NCBI GenBank assembly: GCA_000969725.1
Contig: JXSR01S022726.1
Length of the DNA: 21,155 nt
Strand: one strand, 5' to 3'
DNA from: Ophiothrix spiculata
Taxonomy: Eukaryota; Echinodermata; Ophiuroidea; Amphilepidida; Ophiotrichidae
Positions 18,801-21,155 of this stretch are shown one piece after another (position 1 is the stretch's first letter; each line of letters begins with the position of its first letter). A program made the position numbers and the translations under genes. Below the pieces are notes generated by a model. That model was not told where the DNA came from. It saw only the letters and a list, made by a program, of their open reading frames with translations, and did no database searches.

Positions 18801-21155
18801 CCCGAACGGTTGTAAGCAATGTTGTTTTCTTGTCTGCAGTTGTTGACGCAATTGTTGTGTCAAGAACAGTTGTAGGCAATGTTGTTATCTCGTCTGTAGT
18901 TGTTGGTGCAATTGTTGTGCCAAGAACAGTTGTAGACAATTTTGTTATTTCGTCTGTAGTTTTTTGTGCACTTGTTGTGTCAAGAACATTTGTAGGCACT
19001 GTTGTTATCTCGTCTGTAGTTGTTGGTGCAATTGTTGTTTCAAGAACAGTTGTATGTAATGTTGTTATCTGGTCTGTAGTTGTTGGTGCAATTGTTGAGT
19101 CAAGAAAAGTTTTAGATAATGTTGTTTTCTCGTCTGTAGTTGTGGATGCAATTGTTGTGCCAAGAACTGTTGTAAGCAATGTTGTTATCTCGTCTGTAGT
19201 TATTGATGCAATTGTTGTGTTAAGAACAGTTGTAGGTAATGTTGTTTTCTCGTGTGCAGTTGTTGATGTAATTGTTGTGTCTAGAACGGTTGAAGGCAAT
19301 GTTGTTATCTCATCTGTAGTTTTTGGTGCACTTGTTGTGTCAAGAACAGTTGTAGGCACTGTTATTATCTCGTCTGTAGTTGTTGGTTTAGTTGTTGTGT
19401 CAAGAACTGTTGTAGGCAATGTTGTTATCTCGTCTGTAGTTGTTAGTGCCATTGTTGTATCAAGAACGGTTTTAGGCAATGTTGTTATCTCGCCCGTAGT
19501 TGTTGGTGTCATTGTTGTGTCAACAACGGTTGTAGGCGATGTTGTTATCTCGTCTATAGTTGTTGGCACAATTGTTATTTCAAGAACAGTTGAAGGCAAT
19601 GTTGTTATCTCGTCTGTAGTTGTTGATGCAACTGTTGTGTCAAGAACGGTTGGAGGCAATATTGTTATCTCGTCTGTAGTTGTTGGTGCAATTGTTGTGC
19701 CATGAACAGTTATGGATATTGTTGTTATCTCGTTTGTAGTTTTTGGCGCACTTGTTGTGTCAAGAACAGTTGTAGGCACTGTTGTTATCTCGTCTGTAGT
19801 TGTTGGTGCAATTGTTGTTTCAAGAACAGTTGTAGGTAATGTTGTTATCTGGTCTGTAGTTGTTGGTGCAATTGTTGAGTCAAGAACAATTGTAAATAAT
19901 GTTGTTTTCTCGTCTGTAGTTGTTGATGCTATTGTTGTGCCAAGAACTGTTGTAGGCACGGTTGGTATCTCGTCTGTAGTTGTTGAGGCAATTGTTGTGT
20001 CAAGAACGGTTGTAGAATATGTTGTTTTCTCGTCTGTAGTTGTTGGCGCAACTGTTGTGTCAAGAGCAGTTATGAGCAATGTTGTTATCTCATCTGTAGT
20101 TGTTGGTGCACTTGTTGTGTCAAGAATAGTTGTAGGCACTGTTGTTATCTCGTCTGTTGTTGTTGGTTCAGTTGTTGTGTCAAGAACTGTTGTAGGCAAT
20201 GTTGTTATCTCGTCTGTAGTTGCTAGTGCCATTGTTGTATCAAGAACGGTTTTAAGCAATGTTGTTATCTCACCCGTAGTTGTTGGTGTCATTGTTGTGT
20301 CAACAACGGTTGTAGGCGATGTTGTTATCTCGTCTATAGTTGTTGGAGCAATTGTTGTTTCAAGAACAGTTGAAGGCAATGTTGTTATCTTGTCTGTAGT
20401 TTTTGGTGCACTTGTTGTGTCAAGAACAGTTGTAGGCACTGTTGTTATCTGGTCTGTAGTTGTTGGTGCAATAGTTGTGTCAAATACAGTTGTAGGTAAT
20501 GTTGTTATCTCGTCTGCAGTTGTTGATGCAATTGTTGTTTTAAGAACGGTTGTAGGCAATTTTGTTATCTCATCTGTAGTTGTTGGTGCAATTGTTATGC
20601 CAAGAACAGTTGTGGACAATGTTGTTATATCGTCTGTAGTTTTTGGTGCACTTGTTGTGTCAAGAACAGTTGTAGGCACGGTTGTTATCTCGTCTGTTGT
20701 TGTTGGTTCAATTGTTGTGTCAAGAACTGTTGTAGGCAATGTTGTTATCTCGTCTGTAGTTGTTAGTGCCATTGTTGTATCAAGAACGGTTTTAGGCAAT
20801 GTTGTTATCTCGCCCGTAGTTGTTGATGTCATTGTTGTGTCAACAACGGTTGTAGGCGATGTTGTTATCTCGTCTATAGTTGTTGGAGCAATTGTTGTTT
20901 CAAGAACATTTGAAGGCAATTTTGTTATCTCGTCTGTAGTTTTTGGTGCACTTGTTGTGTCAAGAACAGTTGTAGGTAATGATGTTTTCTCGTCTGAAGT
21001 TGTTGATGCAATTGTTGTGTCAATAACGGTTGTAGGCAATGTTGTTATCTCGTCTGTAGTTTTTGGTGCACTTGTTGTGTCAAGAACAGTTGTAGGCAAT
21101 GTTGTTATCTCGTCTGTAGTTGTTGGTGCAATTGTTGAGTCAAGAACAGTTGTAG
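3265..21155 (-). CDS. REJ/GPS single-pass receptor with mucin-like tandem repeat (partial, 15 exons)
   Basis: This is a 5'-partial gene. Spliced coding exons (5' to 3') are 18363-21155, 17650-17860, 16691-16827, 15860-16095, 15393-15581, 14678-14903, 14110-14258, 13115-13306, 12112-12238, 11620-11838, 10547-10706, 9211-9387, 7177-7343, 5740-5976 and 3265-3893. Phases agree at all 14 introns and yield 1948 residues. Layout: Thr-rich array (about 1-860), REJ module (from about 874, beginning RPPVPVIDGP), GAIN-like region (about 1420-1720), GPS (1689-1728), transmembrane helix (1750-1779), cytoplasmic tail (1780-1948). REJ plus GPS is the hallmark of polycystin-1 and sea urchin sperm REJ proteins. 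The single membrane span with an immediate tail resembles single-pass REJ receptors, not 11-pass polycystins. The likely role is a cell-surface adhesion or recognition receptor, perhaps on sperm; this is inferred from the family. Any signal peptide or lectin/EGF domains would lie upstream of the window. Confidence 0.9.
4043..4261 (+). pseudogene. antisense exon-like fragment in intron 14
   Basis: An open frame on the plus strand follows an acceptor-like CATATTTGCAG at about 4048. It encodes roughly 70 residues (CIKNTIERHYTAEVWNAI through FCFALHWLRKRLTDV) ending in TAA at 4259-4261. The composition is protein-like (Trp, Cys and amphipathic spacing). It is followed by UTR-like sequence to about 4531. 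It may be the last exon or a retrocopy of a gene or transposon protein; I do not recognise the family. Confidence 0.4.
4480..4531 (+). mobile_element. LINE-like 3' tail with TGAAC repeats
   Basis: The segment AAACGACCCTTTTTAGGGGT is followed by CGCCTATTGTAATTTC and ends in tandem pentamers (ACTGAACTGAACTGAAC). Some LINE clades end in short tandem repeats rather than poly-A. It sits about 220 bp after the open frame at 4043-4261, so both may belong to one truncated element. Confidence 0.4.
4532..5733. other. rest of intron 14, nothing definite
   Basis: AT-rich intronic sequence. Bases 5255-5285 contain a B-box-like GTTCGAATCCC, and a weak A-box-like stretch lies about 115 bp upstream. The spacing is too long for a tRNA, so this is at most a decayed SINE. 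Nothing else is supported. Confidence 0.4.
5740..5976 (-). CDS. exon 14: GPS motif
   Basis: The acceptor TTATTACAG and donor GTATGT (5734-5739) bound residues 1661-1740. The GPS starts at Cys1689 (QCRYWDD) and continues GAWRADGV, then LVTCRTSHLTTFAVF. His1721-Leu1722-Thr1723 (5789-5797) is the autoproteolysis site, with cleavage expected between Leu and Thr. Val replaces the second canonical Cys (5846-5848) and Thr replaces the fourth (5801-5803). After cleavage a short tether of about 27 residues would precede the membrane span. Confidence 0.92.
6326..6500. mobile_element. pogo/Tigger-type MITE in intron 13
   Basis: Terminal inverted repeats of about 20 bp (CAGTGGAACCTCTTTAACAC at the left, matched at the right with one end mismatch) are flanked on both sides by TA. 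The 175-bp interior has no coding capacity but repeats GTGTTA-type words. CAGTxxAACCTC ends with a TA target duplication are typical of the pogo/Tigger branch of Tc1/mariner. Confidence 0.8.
6640..6874. mobile_element. long-hairpin inverted-repeat element in intron 13
   Basis: Arms of roughly 90 bp (6640-6731 and 6781-6874) are inverted copies around a loop of about 50 bp. Shared blocks include CATCATGCCTTGCTTCCAAT and GAGAGGGTTTAGGGAT. Outer ends carry ACAGTGTC / ACACTGTT-like sequence before AAAAGAAGA. It is non-coding and MITE-like; the superfamily is not clear. Confidence 0.75.
7177..7343 (-). CDS. exon 13: GAIN subdomain B-like
   Basis: The acceptor TGTGTCTATAG and donor GTATGT (7171-7176) bound the exon. 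Residues 1605-1661 contain HYGVGVQMTYYNRG and SRIFRVSLANP, beta-type strands expected in the GAIN core just before the GPS. The phase joins cleanly to exon 14. Confidence 0.87.
7344..8149. other. intron 12, distal part, nothing definite
   Basis: AT-rich intron between exon 13 and the palindrome cluster. I found no open frame, RNA gene or clear inverted repeat here. Confidence 0.5.
8150..8250. repeat. GC-rich snap-back palindrome in intron 12
   Basis: There is a perfect 15-bp stem (8167-8181 with 8185-8199; GCCAGGCAGCCGCGC) and a 3-base TAC loop. It sits inside a wider inverted arrangement: ACTAGTTCCC at 8153-8162 opposes GGGAAC...ACTAGT at 8232-8246. The patch is much more GC-rich than the surrounding intron. 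Short terminal repeats suggest a tiny foldback transposon, type unknown. Confidence 0.7.
8574..8825. mobile_element. foldback element built of palindromic TGCTCCAGGAGCA units
   Basis: The ends are inverted copies (AGTATATGCTYC at 8574 and its reverse complement ending at 8825), extending inward about 45 bp through GACTTAGAATGCTTC. The interior is an irregular series of short palindromes, ATGCTCCAGGAGCAT and variants, alternating with AAACATG and TTAGAAACAAGCATG words. It is non-coding. Confidence 0.75.
8867..9108. mobile_element. inverted-repeat element (MITE-like) in intron 12
   Basis: Inverted ends of about 33 bp begin ATATGTGATGGCTCACACCG (8867) and are matched in reverse complement ending at 9108, with GGGGACTTTG at their inner edge. 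The 242-bp element lies about 40 bp from the preceding foldback element. It is non-coding. Confidence 0.7.
9211..9387 (-). CDS. exon 12: GAIN-like region
   Basis: The acceptor TTTTTATCACAG and donor GTAAGA (9205-9210) are both good. Residues 1546-1605 include EIETALLTAMAEIV (helical), then a switch to beta-type sequence with two Cys (LVPCNSL, NVCHR). Confidence 0.87.
9388..10546. other. intron 11
   Basis: This intron holds a perfect 18-bp palindrome (CATAGATTTAAATCTATG, 9549-9566). It also holds a dispersed motif at about 9988-10020 that recurs in intron 5, and a short imperfect tandem duplication at about 10206-10251 (GCRCATTTATTTAT...AATCACG twice). No gene is seen. Confidence 0.5.
10547..10706 (-). 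CDS. exon 11: GAIN-like helical region
   Basis: The acceptor TTTGTATTGCAG and donor GTATTG (10541-10546) bracket an exon with one open frame in the required phase. Residues 1493-1546 (DTLADKTMKILQAYQ ... LIKIR) are predicted by eye to be helical and lack Cys, consistent with GAIN subdomain A. Confidence 0.8.
10707..11619. other. intron 10, unassigned
   Basis: No element boundaries could be found. Sequence from about 11220 to 11400 is less AT-rich than the rest and may be an old insertion. A 62-codon plus-strand open frame (10980-11168) has no recognisable features. Confidence 0.4.
11620..11838 (-). CDS. exon 10: GAIN-like region with RKRR site
   Basis: The acceptor has a strong pyrimidine tract (CTTTCTCTTATTTTTTTAC, then AAAG). 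The donor GTAACT (11614-11619) is chosen because it leaves the single base that exon 11 needs. Residues 1420-1493 start GDYLSALRNFNIL, a helical stretch like GAIN subdomain A. They contain RKRR (1440-1443; bases 11768-11779), a match to the furin consensus. Confidence 0.82.
12112..12238 (-). CDS. exon 9: end of REJ module
   Basis: Residues 1378-1420 read VCSQIGSCIITSIVVEV through VVAFEAK. The donor is GTAGGA (12106-12111), leaving one base. The 5' boundary is the least certain in the gene: the acceptor CAG at 12239-12241 has a poor pyrimidine tract, and an alternative AG about 12 bases downstream (exon starting ATT GGG) would also keep the phase and remove four residues. Confidence 0.75.
12337..12668. 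mobile_element. long inverted-repeat element A in intron 8
   Basis: Arms of more than 100 bp (12337 to about 12450, and about 12555-12668) are inverted copies. Shared blocks include GGATCACAACACATAAAT, CTTGTTGGAAAT, CTTCTTCAG and GACTTGACCTTAG. The central about 100 bp is non-coding. It is MITE/foldback type and its right end abuts the next element. Confidence 0.8.
12669..12885. mobile_element. inverted-repeat element B in intron 8
   Basis: It is bounded by ATAGGCCC and GGGCCTAT. GGCCC...GGGCC ends directly flanked by TA would suit a Tc1/mariner-type target site. Inner inverted blocks are built from GGAATAAAGTTATTCC-like near-palindromes. It is 217 bp and non-coding. Confidence 0.7.
13115..13306 (-). 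CDS. exon 8: REJ module
   Basis: The acceptor GCTTTGATAG precedes 13306 and the donor GTAATG covers 13109-13114. It is 64 codons in phase 0, residues 1314-1377. It includes VRYEVSGC and a Y-P-F-M-Y-E-V strand. The preceding intron carries a SINE. Confidence 0.83.
13664..13968 (-). mobile_element. tRNA-derived SINE in intron 7
   Basis: Read on the minus strand, it opens with a tRNA-like head (TGTGGTCTAGTGGA A box, GTGAGTTCGAGCC B box). A core follows (GTCCTTGGGCAAGACAT ... ACCCAAGCGTTATCATGGGTA), then an AAAGCGCTTTGAA...AAGCGCTATATAAGC tail and an A-rich end (AAATAAATAAAT). It inserts in the same sense as the receptor gene. It shares the core with the SINE at 2853-3175 although heads and tails differ. 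Confidence 0.85.
14110..14258 (-). CDS. exon 7: REJ module
   Basis: The acceptor ATTTTCAG is good; the donor GTTTGT (14104-14109) is weak but is the one that leaves phase 0 as exon 8 requires. Residues 1264-1313 contain GSRYQFSATATTS, the Y-x-F-x-A-x-A strand usual at the end of REJ repeats. Confidence 0.8.
14678..14903 (-). CDS. exon 6: REJ module
   Basis: The acceptor CTTGGTTCAG and donor GTAAAA (14672-14677) bound the exon. Residues 1189-1264 run from ISLQLAGSLG to LIIKPG. The sequence is beta-rich with an ESVIWTTV segment resembling the degenerate W-containing strand of a further REJ repeat. It leaves one base of a Gly codon. Confidence 0.85.
15250..15354. repeat. 53-bp tandem duplication in intron 5
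   Basis: Two adjacent copies begin ATACGAATCAAT (15250 and 15303) and end GCTCAACAGAATAT. The second has a 3-bp deletion and a few substitutions. Confidence 0.8.
15393..15581 (-). CDS. exon 5: REJ module
   Basis: A pyrimidine-rich acceptor (TTCCTTTCAG) precedes 15581 and the donor GTAAAC covers 15387-15392. It is 63 codons, phase 0 at both ends. Residues 1126-1188 are Ser/Thr-rich and include the H-S-Y-V-F-T-M-E-I strand that completes the PKD-like fold begun in exon 4. Confidence 0.88.
15860..16095 (-). CDS. exon 4: REJ module (SLDGSQSHDPD / FAWTC)
   Basis: The acceptor is TCAAG at 16096-16100 (AG on 16096-16097) and the donor GTAAAC covers 15854-15859. Residues 1047-1125 carry VSLDGSQSHDPD followed by LEFAWTC, a textbook PKD/REJ repeat signature (LDgSxSxDPD ... 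W-x-C). It ends in phase 0. The frame is open further upstream to 16141, but only the acceptor used here gives the required phase. Confidence 0.88.
16096..16690. other. intron 3, nothing definite
   Basis: AT-rich intron. The upstream frame stays open to 16141, but this is acceptor-side sequence. No repeats or genes are seen. Confidence 0.5.
16691..16827 (-). CDS. exon 3: REJ module (EYSWTC repeat)
   Basis: The acceptor CTACAG and donor GTATGT (16685-16690) bracket 137 bases whose only open frame matches the incoming phase. Residues 1001-1047 contain EVEYSWTCSA, the Tyr-x-Trp-x-Cys pattern that recurs in REJ domains, plus two further Cys. The upstream intron (822 bp) holds two inverted-repeat elements. 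Confidence 0.85.
16990..17138. mobile_element. short inverted-repeat element in intron 2
   Basis: Inverted ends of about 38 bp start TCTAGA and include CTACTTACTCGGAGCAGCCG (left) and its near-copy reversed at the right (GGTTGCTCCGAGTAAGTAAA). The interior of about 70 bp is GC-richer than the intron. It is 149 bp and non-coding; the superfamily is unknown. Confidence 0.75.
17371..17600. mobile_element. TTAA-flanked inverted-repeat element in intron 2
   Basis: TTAA occurs at 17371-17374 and 17597-17600. Just inside, each end has three unmatched bases followed by TGGGGCAATYTACACGG and an inverted copy running on through AGTGCAAATCCAGATG (about 45 bp). A TTAA duplication points to piggyBac or Kolobok, but the terminal bases do not settle which. 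The interior contains repeated AGATCYGGATCT-like palindromes. Confidence 0.7.
17650..17860 (-). CDS. exon 2: REJ module
   Basis: The acceptor TTTTAG precedes 17860 and the donor GTAAGT occupies 17644-17649. It enters with 2 bases to complete an Arg codon and leaves 2 bases. Residues 931-1001 include a V-Y-T-F-T-L-T-V strand, the closing pattern of a PKD-like repeat, followed by a new beta-rich segment. Confidence 0.88.
17861..18362. other. intron 1 of window
   Basis: A 502-bp intron between the mucin exon and exon 2. It is AT-rich and nothing is recognised. Confidence 0.6.
18363..21155 (-). CDS. exon 1 of window (5' partial): mucin-like array and start of REJ module
   Basis: The frame is open to the window edge with no in-frame start codon required, so the exon continues upstream. 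It encodes about 43 copies of a 20-residue Thr-rich unit (consensus around TTTDEITTLPTTVLDTTIAP), then a short linker (KTTQTITPLVS). The first REJ strand follows at residues 874-930, with a P-R-C-G-N-L segment and an L-R-Y-Q-W motif typical of REJ/PKD beta-sandwich repeats. The donor is GTAAGT (18357-18362), leaving one base of a split codon. Dense Thr with Pro suggests a heavily O-glycosylated, extended stalk; glycosylation is inferred. Confidence 0.9.
18580..21155 (-). repeat. coding minisatellite, 60-bp unit, about 43 copies
   Basis: The period is exactly 60 bp over almost the entire stretch, so identical positions recur at fixed offsets to the window edge. Each unit encodes 20 residues. 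One unit near 18781-18801 has a 21-bp in-frame insertion. Variants are ordered: the TTTGEI unit recurs at 19491, 20271 and 20811 with its neighbours. The bases 18901-19680 match 19681-20460 unit by unit (13 units). The plus strand is G+T-rich. Confidence 0.95.

Noticed and set aside
18446..19705. A 419-codon open frame on the plus strand, rich in Val and Ile
   Set aside because: It is the antisense shadow of the 60-bp coding repeat. The unit has no stop codon in that frame, so openness is automatic. The minus frame runs into a real REJ domain with splice sites and is the coding one.
18580..21155. Regular repeats resembling a CRISPR or satellite array
   Set aside because: Units are contiguous with no unique spacers, keep a coding frame, and join an REJ domain; this is a eukaryotic coding minisatellite.

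Overview
The window looks like nuclear DNA of a marine invertebrate deuterostome. An echinoderm or hemichordate fits best; a cephalochordate is possible. The reasons are AT-rich introns of 0.3-1.9 kb, abundant short inverted-repeat elements, tRNA-derived SINEs of the kind common in these groups, and a gene of the REJ (receptor for egg jelly)/polycystin-1 family, which is expanded there. This placement is inferred from sequence style, without a database search.

One gene dominates. It runs on the minus strand from beyond base 21155 down to a TAA at 3265-3267. I could follow 15 exons with 14 introns. Every junction has GT/AG signals and the reading phase is kept throughout, giving a partial protein of 1948 residues whose N-terminus lies outside the window. 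In order it has: (1) a threonine-rich, mucin-like tandem array of about 43 units of exactly 20 residues (60 bp), all in one large exon; (2) an REJ-type ectodomain spread over exons 1-9; (3) a GAIN-like region containing an RKRR furin-type site; (4) a GPS autoproteolysis motif that keeps His-Leu-Thr but lacks its second and fourth cysteines; (5) one transmembrane helix; (6) a 169-residue cytoplasmic tail with four degenerate repeats, three YxN motifs and a proline-rich end. The architecture resembles single-pass sperm REJ receptors, not 11-pass polycystin-1. The mucin array and repeated YxN tail make it an unusual member. Numbering below counts from the first complete codon inside the window (21153-21151).

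The introns hold many non-autonomous elements: a pogo/Tigger-type MITE with TA duplication, several palindromic or foldback elements, two abutting inverted-repeat elements in intron 8, a TTAA-flanked element in intron 2, an antisense exon-like fragment with a LINE-like tail in intron 14, and a SINE in intron 7. Another SINE lies about 90 bp past the stop codon. The two SINEs share a central core.

The left 2.8 kb has no securely identified gene. It holds a repeat-tail fragment, a possible mini-exon on the plus strand, and a retroelement-like 3' tail.
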